The notes: generated by a model from the sequence alone, not told the origin. Shown: positions 1 to 12,410, counted from the first letter of the stretch. The stretch is DNA of 64,000 nucleotides from Polytrichum commune (GCA_950295325.1 OX485805.1:46090758-46154757); one strand, 5' to 3'. Numbers and translations are program-made.

Positions 1-329
1 CATAAATAAGTCCTACTGACCAAAAAAATTGGCTAACAGGGGTGGTAGAAGAGTGTGGGTAGTGCAATTAGATGTAGCATAAGTGCAAGGTAACTAGGTT
101 GAGGGTTTCATTGGACATTATAGGTGACTCACTTAGCTTTTGTATGTGACACAAGTACATGTTAATGTTTGTGTGTCTTAATAAAAGGGTGTTATGGACA
201 CCACTCCACCATATATTGACTTGAATGAAAGCATGTGTGGTGAATGACTAGCTAGCAATTGGGAGAGTGGACTCCCCACCCAGACTAGGACGCAACTAAG
301 GGTGGGAAGGATTCTTATCCATAAGAAGA

Positions 330-1770
330 CATTGTCATGATTTTACTCGAGAGTTGCCGGCCTTGTACAAATACTTGATCACAGCCTTGGAGAAGATGCC
401 GATGAAGGAGTTGAGGATGGAGTACGTGACGACATGTTGATGCACAAGATATCAAAGTGCAATGAGAAGGAGTCCCAAGATGAAGACGCAACAATGATGT
501 CGCATCAAAACAAAGCGAGCGATCCATATTGGTGGCAAGGCATAAGGACATGAGTCTATTGCAAAAAATTGGGCCACATTGTACAATATTACTACAAAGC
601 AAAGAACAAAAAAATAAAAATGCCAAAAATACGAAAGACGAGAATGAATTTGCACTTGCAAGACAACACGGAGGACATTCAAGAAGCATTTGTAAAAGCA
701 ACATGAATATGAGAGTCACAAAGCATATGACTTTACATGAAGTAGTATTTGACACCTACGAGGTAATTTCTTCATGCAACATGCGTTTGGGTGATGTTAG
801 TGTGGCCGAAGCCATCCATTGTTGTTGGAATTGAAACAAAAGGCTAAAGAAATATAGTTCGTATCACGGTTGTATTTCACATGTTGAAGTTGTAAGCTAG
901 TTTACTTTCACTAAGCAAGTTTTTGTCAAATGGATTGAAGGTGCAATTTCTCGTAAACAAATACATTATGGAAGGTGTGAACAACAATGTGATTGCAATA
1001 GCTCAACGCAAAAGAAATTTGTACCCTAAAAAATCAAGTCATTTTGGTGAATGAGCAAAGGGGACTTCATTTTGAAATATTTTAAAATTGTTTTAATGAA
1101 ACATGGCATTGAGAGCACGCCTCAAGACATTGGACCAACGGAGTGTGCAAATCGAATTGTTGTCACAATGGCAAAATGTATGCTTGAAGCTCAACACCTT
1201 AACAAAAATCATTTGGGAAGAAAGCCATGGCGAATGTGGTTTATACACTACACCAATGTCTAACAAAGGCTTTGCATTTTGTTACACCCAAAAAAATGTG
1301 GAACATGAGGAGGCTTTGCATTGGATACATGCGTGTGTTTGCAAGCATTTTGTATGCAATGGTTCCGGACGAAAATATAAGCAAGTTCAATGAAAAATGA
1401 ATCAAATGTGTGTTTCTTGGATATTGCAAAGGTATGAAGATGTATAGGTTGATAAGTTTGGAAACAAATAAAATCATAAAAATTTAAATATATTTGATTT
1501 TATAAAAGATAGTGAGAGCATTAGAAACGATTTGGAGATGCGTCCAAGTGGGAGAAATGAAGGCCCTAGAATTGTGGTGGTGGACAAATCTTCCAAATTG
1601 CCATTGCCTGATGATGGTGGACAACTCGTGAATGAAAACAAGGAAGTGGGAGGTAATGGAGTTGCAATTGAAGAGGCAAGTACAAGTCCGGCAAAATTTG
1701 ACATTATTGTTGAAGGATTCAGCGAGGAGTGGCAATATTCCATGAGGGACTAATGACTACTAGGAGAATG
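330..1770 (+). pseudogene. Ty1/copia gag-pol relic
   Basis: Decayed Ty1/copia polyprotein in several frames with stops. Around 540-620 the translation resembles a gag zinc knuckle (CKKLGHIVQYYYKAKNK, Cys partly lost). Around 700-830 it resembles the stretch around the retroviral-type protease (KHMTLHEVVFDTYEVIS, then RLGDVSVAEAI). From about 1040 to 1470 it follows the end of the integrase core: a match to the HGIE...TPQ region, then MAKCMLEAQHL, a TKALHFVTP-like stretch, MRVFASILYAMVPDE and CVFLGYCKGMKMYRLI. This gag-protease-integrase order is the copia order. An acidic open stretch at 1532-1753 may be the linker before reverse transcriptase; no reverse transcriptase or RNase H is visible, so the copy is 3' truncated. 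No flanking LTR pair was found. The copia assignment rests on remembered family motifs and is fairly secure; exact ends are not. Confidence 0.72.
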
Positions 1771-1982
1771 GTGGAAGAACAATATTTTGCCTCAACATGG
1801 TGAGGTTTGGGCCAATGTGATAATATTGGAAGCTCTTTTGAGTTAGAGTGAAGCAATAAGGTATAATATGTGGAAACTTATGGGCAACGTTTAATCCTTA
1901 CTATGTAAGGTTGATAAACTAAGAAGAAATTCAATAATATTACAAGTTTTCGACTACTCATAAAGTGGAAGTGTTGAAGGTG

Positions 1983-2203
1983 GAGCATTAGATTGCTCAT
2001 AGTCAATAAAAATATAATACTAGAAGGAATTGTAGAAAGTAGAGCATTAGATTGTTTGTGGTCAATAGAAATGTAATACTAGAAGGAATTGCACAAAGTA
2101 GAGCATTAGATTGTTCATAGTCAATAGAGATATAATCCTAGAAGGAATTATACAAAGTAGAGCATTAGATTGTTTGTAGTCAATATAAATCTAATGAAAG
2201 AAG
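1983..2203. repeat. 59-bp tandem repeat, about 3.7 units
   Basis: Units begin with GAGCATTAGATTG at 1983, 2042, 2101 and 2160, a constant 59-bp step. Units differ by a few substitutions (for example GTTCATAG versus GTTTGTGG). It lies just downstream of the copia relic and could be a tandemly expanded part of it. Confidence 0.9.
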
Positions 2204-2224
2204 CATAAGAAACAATAAGGTTAG

Positions 2225-2420
2225 AATAAAATCACACCATTGGTCCAATAGGGATAATAATTATCCCATATTGTTTGTATGAACCAAGAAAAAGAAGAAA
2301 AACAATAAAAGACAAAGCAAGGAGAGCATGAGACCATTTCACTCAAAGCATTGTTCATATGCCTTTGTATATGTGTTCTTGCTTGTGCATTCTCATCTCT
2401 AGTCCTATTGACTTTCATTA
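2225..2420 (-). repeat. Dispersed repeat, copy 1
   Basis: Read on the minus strand, this segment contains AACACATATACAAAGGCATA followed by GAACAATG and a GAGTGAAATGGTC block. A closely similar series occurs on the plus strand at about 33290-33420. Both are followed by a CTTTG/TTATTG-rich stretch and a (T)GGATCATG/TGGTTCAT block. It may be a retroelement LTR or leader fragment; no terminal structure could be defined. Confidence 0.5.
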
Positions 2421-2948
2421 ATGAGGAAAATGAACTCCCAAAAGAAACTTGTAAAAAAAAACCAAGAAATCATCAACATAGAAGAAAAATCTATCAATGT
2501 TAACTTGAAGAAGAATGGTAAGCAATCAACGAAAGGAATAAGTTTAATCATCTTAATCCGGACAACGTTCTAAGTCACTACGATATGGTCATCCCTAGAA
2601 ACAAGTGGAGGTACTTGAGCTCTACAAAAATCTATAGTGAGTTATGGCCTTCCATAATTTCAAATAGTAAGTAACATTAAATGCCATAAAGGATGTAACA
2701 TCTTTACTTGGTAAGAAAATAACACATGTACATTGTAAACCATAGTTTGACATATACACATGACATACAAACCCTTAATTGCTTGATGCAATATTAAGCT
2801 ACACATATTTAAGAACTATGCCCTTGATCACATGCCATATAGAATGTTAGGGCTTGCATGACTAGGTCATTTGCAAATGAATTCATAATTTTCACAATAT
2901 GCACTTCAAGTTATTAATTCAATACACTTGTGGCTAATTTCATAAAAC

Positions 2949-3533
2949 ATGATTAAGGCTATGACATCAAAGTATAAAATTCTCAATAATATTGTGAGGT
3001 TATTGAGAGCAACAATAATGAGGGCTATGTCACACATCAAGGATTGTGTTACAAGTTTGGATGATCAAAGTGCACAATTCTTTGAGCACATTCAAGATAC
3101 CTACGTGGCAATTGAACAATTTATTACCTTGGAAGAAGACTCTACGAGTGGGAAATACATCGATTTTGATCACCCTAGTAGATATTGTTTTACTGACTTG
3201 GCACAACTCCCTGAACCAACCCTCAGTTTGAACGTATTGATAAATGAGATTGTCAACGACATGCGTAGAATTGAGGGAGAGGTCATGGCATCCCTTAGAT
3301 ATTGGTTGCTAGAGGATGGCATCTTTGTAAAGTTTGCCACAACCTCATGCTTTTGCGTTTTCTTGTTAGTCCACCCCTCAAATGCATGGTCTTTCAAAAA
3401 GGTAGCCACTATGGCGACCTTGTTGTCCGCTCGGGCCTTCGGATATCATAGTAGTTGTCTATTTCCAACAAAATGTTTTTCACCTTTCTTGCATTTTCAA
3501 GCCCCGAGAAGGTATTTGGCATGTTTACAATGA
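2949..3533 (+). other. Open frame of 194 codons, unrecognised
   Basis: A 194-codon ATG-to-stop frame, the longest plus-strand frame in the first 40 kb. The first 130 or so codons have balanced composition; the remainder runs antisense through the gag relic on the other strand. I recognise no domain, signal peptide or membrane segment. Because the second half is antisense to a better supported coding relic, it is probably a chance frame or a fused relic and not an active gene. Confidence 0.15.
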
Positions 3534-3900
3534 CTAATTTCTTTGTTGAAGAAGAAGGCCTAGCACCTTGCATCATGAGGAAATCAATTATTTTGTTTTG
3601 TTGGGCTTTTTTTTCCTTGTCATGCTTGAGTTTTTGATTCACATAGTCCATGAACTCAAGCATATTGAGTTTGAATTTTAAGCCAACATCACCATTTTTC
3701 AAACTTTTAAGTGCATTTGGGAGTCTAGCACCCAAATTATTTTGAGGTTTGCGGGATCCCTTTCAAGGGATTCCTCTACTTCTTTGCTCATTACACCATC
3801 ATCCCCAACATTATCATTAGAATCAATGTCAAGGTCAAAGTCCTCTTGGATATGATCGTTGTTTCATTTTTAGCGTTGCAATTTTTTTACAAGTTCTAGG
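3170..3900 (-). pseudogene. LTR-retroelement gag relic
   Basis: On the minus strand an acidic stretch (3750-3860) leads into a Lys-rich coiled-coil-like stretch and then the core MPNTFSGLENARKVKNILLE followed by IDNYYDIRRPE. This resembles the start of the plant Ty3-type gag capsid, where a P.F.G...A..V.NFLWDME-like motif is typical. After a frame change near 3409 it continues with VATMATFLKDHAFEGW, comparable to the KV..A..YL...A..WW stretch of gag. At least two frameshifts are present, and no protease or polymerase region was seen. The family assignment is from motif memory and moderately supported. Confidence 0.45.
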
Positions 3901-3925
3901 CTCACCATCATCACCCACACGTTTA

Positions 3926-4453
3926 GGGCCTGTTTAGACTTGGGGCCAAGGCCATTGTGAACGAAGGCCAATATGTCCCATGTGGCATGCAAATGGGCCC
4001 CCAAGGCCATTAATAAGAAAATAACCTAACTCCATTCATTGTTTTCATGTGTAAACCTATTTAGGTGGGGTTGGGGCCATTTGGAGGCTGCAATTATGAG
4101 AGGGTTATGAGAGGTTCCAACATACTCATGAACTATTCTATGGATAATGATTAAAGTATAATAAATTTATAATTTCTCCCCTCCTATTCAATGCTCAAAG
4201 AATAAACTACTACAAGCAAATAAAAGCTCTGACAATGGCCTCCACTAGAGGGAAAGAGTCCACAAGGTTGGGAGCTCTCTTTTTCAAGGCTTGAGGCCAT
4301 TGTCATGATGAATAAAATAATTTATTTGTTAATTGGCCCCAACTCATGGTGTAAACTTGAAGAGGCGAGTCCCAGCCTCTCTACCAATGAGAGGAGTGGA
4401 TTTCTTTCACCCCAACCCATTTTTGAGTCTTGACTCCAAGTCTAAACCCGCCC
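3926..4453. mobile_element. Tourist/PIF-Harbinger-like MITE, 528 bp
   Basis: The left end GGGCCTGTTTAGACTTGG matches the reverse complement of the right end (GGGCGGGTTTAGACTTGG). A perfect TTA direct duplication flanks the element (3923-3925 and 4454-4456). A GGGCC.GTTT-like terminus with a 3-bp TTA target duplication is the signature of PIF/Harbinger (Tourist) MITEs. Subterminal GGGGCCAAGGCC and GGGGCCA repeats are also inverted. It has no coding capacity. Confidence 0.85.
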
Positions 4454-4456
4454 TTA

Positions 4457-5835
4457 ATAGCCATCTCTCCTTCAAAGTGTTAGCTCAAAAATTGGAACCC
4501 TCCTCTGATACTACATATCACAAATCTTGTTAGTGCTCATTAATTATCTTCAACATTTATCAATCTAGCAAGAGTCATGAATGCTAACCCTTCACATTCC
4601 ACCCATGTGAATGGTTAGCTCCCAATACCTTGGACCTCCAAGCTCATAGGTGGGTGACCAACCTCCTACACTTACATTTGGGATTCTCCCCTTAGTCGAT
4701 AGCCAATGATTAGAAGTGGACTTCCATCCATAAAAGTCCAATCTTTAGTTGATCATCGCGTTGCCAAAGCAATACTATAACAATTCGAACTATACTAAGC
4801 AATTATGCCCCCATGTTGGACAAACACTTGTGAAGGCCATGTCATTCAGCCTCGGGTGGGTTCGTCGGCCATGCCACCTTACCCATATAAGCCCATAAAC
4901 TCCCTCTCTCTCCCAAGAGTTGGGGCCAATTAGACATTTTTCCTTAGCCTCTAGGGCTAGAAGCCCTCAACAACTTCAGACCGCCGTAACTTTGTTGTGT
5001 AATCTCTACCTCTATCAAGTGACCACTCCATCAATATTACTCCTTGCGTACATGTCGATAGACTTCTCACTTGCCCCATTAAGGCAAGTATTAGAGAAGT
5101 TATGATTGTTCTAACCTTGGCAGTCCCGGGCGCCAGTCCTAGGTCATTGTTGTCTTAGGGCGTTGTCCTTAGGCAGCGCCCCACTCTAATTACCATATCT
5201 CCTAGCTCACACCTTCAATTAAGGTGTTCTTGAGCATTCGACAATCATGACGCCATAAGCTACTCATAGCTCATGGCTTTACCCTCGTGACTCCTAGTCT
5301 CCATGGTTGGGAGGCATTCTCAACGCCAGGGGCCCTCACCCACACTAGGATCACTTGGGACCTCTCACCTATGGCACCACAAGTCCCAGTTGTCACTATG
5401 GGGTCCCCCTTGTGCCCATAGAGAGATGCGCGACACTAAGGGCCCGATGGTGGGAAGATCTAGCATGACTCAATCTCATAATAATGATGGCCTACCCTTA
5501 AGGCCTAGTGCTAAAGCAAATCCCATTAGTGTACATGGGGCCATTCCAATTACTTCACAACACATCTTTCCAAAATATGTCCTTGGGTGCACAGGACATT
5601 TGTAAGGATGTTGATGTGTACTATGTGAATGGTATGTGAACGCCTAGTTAACATTCTTAGTAAAAATGGCAAGTCGACATATCAACAACTGGAAGCAACC
5701 ATTATTGCAATTGATGATGGGGTTCCTATAGAATTGTGGCACATATTTATGCAATACCCACCACATCTTTGCACGGCCTTGTTTTATGAAAAACTATACA
5801 TAGGAGATGTGGCAAGTTGGGGGTGCTACATCTGA
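4457..5835. other. No gene recognised
   Basis: Moderately GC-richer intergenic DNA. The segment 5300-5610 has a 100-codon frame (MVGRHSQRQG start) of Pro/His/Ser-rich composition that I do not recognise. The stretch 5100-5190 has GGCGCC/GGGCG-rich partial palindromes. It may be an eroded retroelement; nothing diagnostic was found. Confidence 0.4.
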
Positions 5836-6961
5836 CGAAGAGACTAAACTTATGATCTCAAAATACAGAGACTAGGCCATCCAATTAATTTGAGTCAACG
5901 TTGTTTGAAAGTGGTTGAGATCATCCATGACCTCAACACCCCCTTCACAAAATCTTAGACATTCCTATATCAGGGTGGGTAAAGTAGTTCAAAACTAGGA
6001 ACCCCGACTTGACTTAGAGTGGTGCAAGGTTCGGAGCAAGGCATGGCAAAGGGTTCGTGACCTAAGAACATTGCATCTTTATATGATAACTTACAAGATA
6101 TGTACTCTAGGCATAACTACCCAAAGAAACACATTTGGAACTATGATGAGTCTAAGGCCCAAGCAAGGCGGAATGGCAATGGCCGCGTTTTAGCCAATAG
6201 GGGGATACAAAGCATGCTTATTGTCACACCCGATGAGAGAGAATGGTTGTTTGTCTTGTCTTGCATCAATGCATCAGGTTCTAGCATTCTCAATTTTTAT
6301 AAATTTAAGGGTAGGTTATTAAAGCATAATTTCATAATTAGGTACGAGAAGGGGGGTTGTATGACTATGTTGAAAAAAATGTAGATGACGGAGTATTATT
6401 TAACAAGTGGATTAATCACTTCCTACTACACACTGGTAAAATGTATGGTATTTCTATTGAGTACCAACAATTACTTGTAATGGATGGACACAACTTCCAT
6501 GTCACCCTAGATGTTGTGCACACTACCCAAAAAAAAAAAGTCTAGATGTTTTAGTGATTCTAGTCATGCATTTCAGACCACCTAGCCCCTCGATGTTAGC
6601 ACCATTAAGACTTTGTTTATAACATACCAGGACTTCATATTTAGAAACAAGGGGAGGTTGTTGCAAAGGAGGGCCTAACCTAATGGGTGTTGTTGGCCTT
6701 GAAAAATGCATGACTCCATCAAATATTACAAAAGGGTTTTCTAGCACATGTATTTGGCCTTTGAATCTTTCAGCCATGGATGATAAAATGATGCCAATTG
6801 AAGTGTTTGTTAATATTGCAATTGAAGTTAATGAGGTCAATGAAGGAAAAGTGGGCAAAGAGGAGGTCGAAGAGGTGCATAAAAAAAATATACCAAAAAC
6901 TCAAGAAAATGAAATTCATTGTATGGTGGCGTTGAGAGATGACGATGATGATACAATGTAA
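5836..6961 (+). pseudogene. Pogo/Tigger-like DDE transposase relic
   Basis: The translation follows a pogo-type transposase from the second half of the DNA-binding region to the C-terminus, with about two frame changes and several stops. Landmarks in order: DLKIQRLGHPINLSQ and an IIHDLNTPFT stretch; RVVQGSEQGMAKG; ASLYDNLQDMYSRHNYPKKH; first catalytic Asp in IWNYDES (about 6130); GRVLANRG; PDEREWLFVLSCINASGSS; second Asp in LVMDGHNFH (about 6483); SSHAFQ...PLDV with the third Asp near 6588; and a C-terminal TKGF...IWPLNLSAMDDKM block near 6730-6790. All three acidic catalytic positions remain, yet premature stops and a frameshift near 6360 show that the gene is dead. The terminal inverted repeats of this copy were not found. 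Confidence 0.8.
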
Positions 6962-9016
6962 GGTGTGAAAATGGGGGGTAGAAGGATGTGGGAGTGAATT
7001 ACCAATAAGGAGTCTAGTTTTTCACAAGAGTTGGATAGGGTTCACCCAAATGCAACATTAAGGTTGACATCAATTTTGGCTTCTCCACAAATGGTGTTCA
7101 ACCCTTGAAAGGCCCATGACACCCAATATATAGATTATTATAAATTCATAATTATGACCAACTATGAGATAAAGTAAGTGCCTCTTGGTTTCCAACCACA
7201 GGTGGGTTTGCACTTACTCTTGAGTCACAAATAACTAGATCAAATTTTGAAAGTTTTAAGAGTAAAACGAATCTAGTTAGTTTTACGAAGCATTTAAAGT
7301 CCGATTTAAGCTTAGTTGTTGTAGAGTAAACAAACTTAGATCCCTCTAATATATTTTCCTCAATAAAATGCATCCCAATTAGGCTTAAATCCAATATAAT
7401 CATTTACAATTTTATTTTTAAATATGGTTTTAGAACTACTTCATGAAAACGTCTATAACTTCATATAAGAAATTTAAATTGATAAAATTACTTAGACTAA
7501 AAAAACTTGAATATAAGATATGTAAAAAATATATAAATTTGATAACCCGTGACAAAGCTACAAAGTCAGGTATATTAAAAGTATGTTTGTTTCACGGATA
7601 CATTAAAATTGCTAGACATAAAAATAGATTGCTACCAATATATTTATGCTAGAAAAAAAGACTTCAAGATCTAGTTGCACATATAATATACTTAAGAAAT
7701 GGAATTAGGAGTAAATAATGATAAGCTTCTAAAGTCATATGTCTTTATTAAGATTATTTCTAAGTCGTCTATTGGTAACCTTCTTAACTTCTATAAGAAA
7801 AAATTAGATTGTTAACATAATAGTTTTGTTAAAGAAAATACTTCAAAGTGATCTATACATATAAGATGCATTAGGAATGACCTTGAAAATAACTAGCAAC
7901 AAGCTTCTAAAGTCTCGGGCTTACGATCATTTACTAGTCAAATATCTTTCAACTAAAGAAAATGGATTATATTGTAAAAATAATAGATTGGACTTAAGAA
8001 AAATCATTTAAATATTGAATATCACATCATATTCTCTTGCGCGTTCTAACCTATCACTCAAACGCACTAAAACAACTAAGTTGTGCGTTCTTATTCAAAA
8101 GTAGAGTCATTTAAAAATAAAAATTATTTAAAAAAATAAAAAAATAAACACAATGAGGGAGATGAGGGAATGGAGGAGCTAGCCTCCGGAGATCATAATC
8201 AAAGAAATAAAAATTGAGATCTTTTTAAAATGTTGTTTCAAACGGTGTGGGGTGAGTCATTTTCATGGCTTGTGCCTTACCACATCTTAATTGACTCAAT
8301 GTAGGTTTGATCACCATCCACTCACTTTGGATATCGATTTAAATACTAGGCTTTTGTTAGTTTTAATCCAACAATTCATCCGTCATTGGCTTTGTAATAT
8401 CATAAAAGGCATTTGTCAACCATAATCATATATCGTCAAGATGTATCTTATTATGTCAAAGGGTGGATATAATAATTCACTAATAAACTCAACGTAGTAG
8501 TTTAATCGTATTGGCGTGTAATTACTTTGGATCCTCAATATCATCATTTAACTCCTAATCACCACAATGGTCTTTGACTTTAGCTTAGTCATCTCTTACC
8601 AATAGTGTTTTAATGTCCACAATTTAGGTTTTTGTCTAGCTACGTTCATTTTTATCCTTAAAAATCATCCAACCAACCTCATCATTTAACTTTTGACTCC
8701 TAATTAGTACAATGAAAATGTTAATATTAAATAACCTATTGAACTGTTTATAATAGTGATGAGTGTATAACCATTCTAAAACATGAGCAATAAAGACAAC
8801 ATGAAATGGCTTAAATAAAATAAAATAAAATAAAATCTAAAGATGATTAAAAATTTGAAGGTATTAACTTTTTATTTTAAAATAAAATGTGCGGAAGAAC
8901 ATGGAGTAATGTGGCCCATTAAATGATGCATTGAAACAAGGGGGAAATTGCACAAGACAATAAGGGCTAATGAGCGTATTGGCATGGGGTGCACACCAGG
9001 CCCATGTTCTGGTGTA
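6962..9016. other. AT-rich intergenic DNA
   Basis: Strongly AT-rich with short stop-dense frames. A (AATAA)n-like run lies at about 8814-8838. No gene, RNA gene or defined element was recognised. Confidence 0.5.
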
Positions 9017-9504
9017 GTACACTCTAAACTCCATAATATCAACCTCCATAATGTCACACACTCTCTAATATCCCAAAACCCTAGGGAATGGATACTTGTA
9101 GTTCAAATCTCACTCCTTATTGTCACATTTCTCTCCCTCATATCACAAAATTTGTCATTAATGTAAACCACCCAAGCAATCAACCCACACCTTCGCATTG
9201 CGCCATGTGTCAACATGTGGAGGGTCTTCTTCTTCTTCTTCTTCTTCTTCTTATGCCACTTGTTGAATGTTGGTGCATGCATCCCCCACATCCTCCGGGA
9301 AGGCCAAGTGGAGTGGACCGCACTAGCGTAGGTAGCGGGAGAACGAATTCAAATTTTACCTCACATCTCCTTTGTGTTATTCCTTAATGTCAAATGCTAC
9401 ACTAATTCTAAAGTATCATGCATCCATGTTAACACTACAAAACTACGTAGTATCACATGCACAATGGTTGCCACAAATGTGATACTACGGAGTTTAGAGT
9501 GTAC
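9017..9504. mobile_element. MITE family V, copy 1 (488 bp)
   Basis: The left end GTACACTCTAAACTCC and the right end GGAGTTTAGAGTGTAC are perfect 16-bp inverted repeats, continued as ATAATATCA and TGTGATACTAC-like blocks. Another copy (35151-35493) shares the ends and internal blocks such as CCCAAAACCCTAGGG, TTTGTGTTATTC and CTACACTAATTCT. A (TTC)n microsatellite at 9225-9252 is inside. No target duplication is obvious at this copy, and no coding capacity was seen. Confidence 0.85.
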
Positions 9505-11114
9505 ATTCATTGTTAAAGTTGAATTAAGCTTGTGGAGGAGGGCAATGGAAAAAAAATGAATACCTAGTGAAAAAATTGTCCTTTGCAAGATCCGATTTGG
9601 GTGCATTACCCTTCAGCTTGTCGTATGGAATGGCTAGCTCCGGGGTCACCACAACCAATTATGGAAGTGCACAACGGTCCCATAATTTGTGTGGGCAATG
9701 GAACCTCTTACTCCAATGATCAAGGTACATTTTCCAACATTGTATGTGCACTTAAATGAAAGGTATGTCATCCTAAATTATAATTAAGTCCCCTAGATTG
9801 CAAAATAATCTCTAAATTCTAGAAGGCATGCTACATTAGTTTGTAGACTTTAGTTGAATTACATTCTCACCATTTGGCATGCATTGAAAGTAATCATTTA
9901 CGATCCATCTATGTTAGTGCAATGAATGGTTCAAATGTAGGTTGGTATCCAAGGTCAAGCTGGCCAAGGAGGTAGGCCCACAAAGCCAAGCAGGTTAGTT
10001 ATGGACACAAGAATGCAAAGGGACCGAACCAGGTGGGATCATGGAGGTGGCCATGTGTCTTTGCATACCACTACTGACGACTTTGATTTAGCTTGGGTTT
10101 GGTACCTAGGTCTATTGGGTTGAGACTAGGCAATGAAGGTGGGGATCCTCATTCAAGGCCATCATACATGGGGCCTAGGGATCCAATTAAGGAAGCTAGT
10201 GGTTTTGACATTGAATATTCATCGAATAATCAATTGAAGCTAATACTTTTTAAAACCTATGTTTAGTCCGAATATATATGCATCAACCACATAGCCATAT
10301 GTATGTGTAATAGTTTAAAGTATTGGTTTAAGGGTGAGTCTCCATGTAGGCCGCTTGCCCACTAGATTCTAGAGAATAGTGGGTTGGAGGTGTCTGCATT
10401 TAGTTAAGCACAAGCCGCCATCTAATCACATTTTGGTGGTTTGCTAGAATGTGAAGGGCCGTGGACACGGGCAGCTAGACTTCCATGCATCCACTAAAGA
10501 ACCTTAAGCCTACAAGTGCCGAAGGATTGAATACCAATTTTAGGAAAAAGGGGAGGTTACTAGGTGGGCACGGATTTGAGCAAATGGAAGTAGTTGCACT
10601 AAATGTACCAAGTATTGAGTGTGGGAAATAAGTGAACGTGATATTGAATTCCTTTTTACGCTATGAATTAGTACCACCAAAAGATCTTAGATTTCATACT
10701 AGGAAGCATTGTTCATCTCAACACTTGGCACAAGTGGCACTTGACATGAAAGTATTGGCACTTGGCACTAATCACTAAATGTATCGGCACTTGACACTAT
10801 TCATTGACAACTATGTGGCACATACTAATTTTCTTAAAATCCGTGGTAAATGAGCGTAGAATTTACCATTGTTATGAATTCAGTGTCATTCAAGAGCAAA
10901 TTTAGCCCTCGGTAGCTTTAAGATTAGATAGATTGTGTGTGTGACTTGAATTATTACCACCCTCACTAATTGGTGTATTTAGTTTATTTTACACATACGA
11001 ACCCTACCCCATCATGATCCCCCTACGTTTGGGCAGACGTGTCCTTATTCACACTAGAATTTGGTGGGTGAGTGGCCTACATGGAAACTCAATGTAAGCA
11101 ACCCTCTTAATATA
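9505..11114. other. Intergenic, no gene recognised
   Basis: No convincing coding region. At 10725-10830 the motif GGCACTTG(A/G)CA recurs four or five times at irregular spacing. At 11052-11090 the block CACTAGAATTTGGTGGG, followed by (T/C)GAG(T/C)GGCCTACA, is shared with 28676-28705, indicating a dispersed repeat. Confidence 0.45.
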
Positions 11115-11290
11115 CAATAGAACCCCTCTACACTAATCCCCTCTCAATTAATAACCCTTTTGAAGTAATGACAACCTCCGGTCCCAAGTCGGGACCAAGC
11201 CAAATACTAGAGCCCCTCTCTTTTAATAATCCCTCTTAATTAACAAAAACATCCGGGACCATGGCCCTTAAAACAAGAGGGGTTCTAGTG
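11115..11290. mobile_element. Emigrant-like (pogo) MITE, 176 bp
   Basis: The left end CAATAGAACCCCTC and the right end GAGGGGTTCTAGTG are inverted repeats flanked by TA on both sides (11113-11114 and 11291-11292). Termini of the form CA(G/A)TAGAACC(C)CTC with a TA target duplication are typical of Emigrant/Lemi pogo-derived MITEs. Non-coding; it contains repeated CCCTCTTAATTA-like blocks. Confidence 0.8.
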
Positions 11291-11340
11291 TACTTAGATT
11301 TGAGCCTCCCAAGCTCGAAAAGGATTTGGCCCCATTCTTG

Positions 11341-11440
11341 GGAGGCCGAATCATCAACCGTGGTCCCAATCCAGGTCCCGACGTGGTCCCAATCCAGGTC
11401 CCGATGTGGTCCCGATCCAGGTCCCCCGATCATGGTCCAG
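11341..11440. repeat. Short tandem GGTCCC-AATCCA repeat
   Basis: Three to four imperfect units of GTGGTCCCAATCCAGGTCCC, each about 24 bp, in a locally GC-rich stretch. It makes spurious open frames on both strands. Confidence 0.75.
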
Positions 11441-11591
11441 GTCCAGAACATGCATGGAGGGGGTACCCATGCCTCACGCCACGTGGCGGACCCACGACCA
11501 TTGGGGGCATGCATGATGAGAAGTGGATGGCTGCATGGCCGTGCCCACAGTGCATGCCTCCAGATGAGATGGGACCCATGTGAATGTGGTC

Positions 11592-11760
11592 GTGGATGGA
11601 TAGATGGATGGATGATTAAGTTGGTCGGGCCCTCATTGGTGGATGGCTGCATGGCTGCCTCCACATTGCATGCCCCCATGTGGACGAGATCATCGTAGGT
11701 TAATGGATGGATGGATGGTTGGATGGATGGATGGATTATGGAAGGTTGGATGCATGGATG
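11592..11760. repeat. (ATGG)n-rich microsatellite
   Basis: Two GGAT/ATGG runs (11592-11616 and 11703-11737) plus scattered copies. Overlapping Met/Asp/Gly-rich open frames here are repeat artefacts. Confidence 0.85.
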
Positions 11761-12337
11761 ATGAAGTTGTGCGGGCCCTTCTTGGTGGATTGAGTGGGTA
11801 TGAAAGGGTTGGGGCTAGAGCTCGTGCCATTTGGGCGGGCCCCATCCGTACGAAAGAGGCAGGGGTCCGTCACGATTGCATTGCTCGCCACTAACAACTA
11901 CGTAGTCAACTTCAGCCCGACAAACTCTACAAGTTTGATACCTTAGGTAAGGTAAGCGCATGTGGGCCTATGACAGATGTGTTGAACACCATGCGCGATT
12001 TGGGCCAATGGATGGGATCGCGAATCGTCTCAGTTCTATTAGTAAATTGGGAATCTTGAGGATTGTGGTTTCAAGTGTAAATATCTAGGTTGACATGCAA
12101 AAGTTATAAGAGATCAAAATTAATATTCCTTCTTTCTCTTCATGCAATTGGTTCTCTCGATTGGGTTACCTGTTGAATGTGTGGTGGAATTGGTTTCCTT
12201 GTTTTGAGCACAGAGTCCATGCTCATTGTCACACATGTCTCTTTGGTGGCCCGTTCTTGACAACTAGCCTTGGCATGCACCACTCAAATAGAGGAGTTTG
12301 CATAAAACTAGTGTTTGAATAAGCCCTAAGTACGTTA

Positions 12338-12410
12338 GGGCCACTTCACACGAAAGCCAAGAGTTGTGACCATGAAAGTTTGAGAGCCCTTGAAAATCAC
12401 CCAAAGGTTG
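12338..12410. mobile_element. Partial GGGCCACTTC Harbinger-like MITE end
   Basis: Starts TTA then GGGCCACTTCACACGAAAGC and continues with GTTGTGACCATGAAAG...GAGAGCCC, matching the terminus of the MITEs at 21371, 34668 and 35575. Homology fades after about 12410 and no opposite terminus was found, so this is a solo or truncated end. Confidence 0.7.

Noticed and set aside
11236-11894. Overlapping frames up to 147 codons on both strands
   Set aside because: They run through the Emigrant-like MITE end, a GGTCCC repeat and (ATGG)n; composition is repeat-driven.
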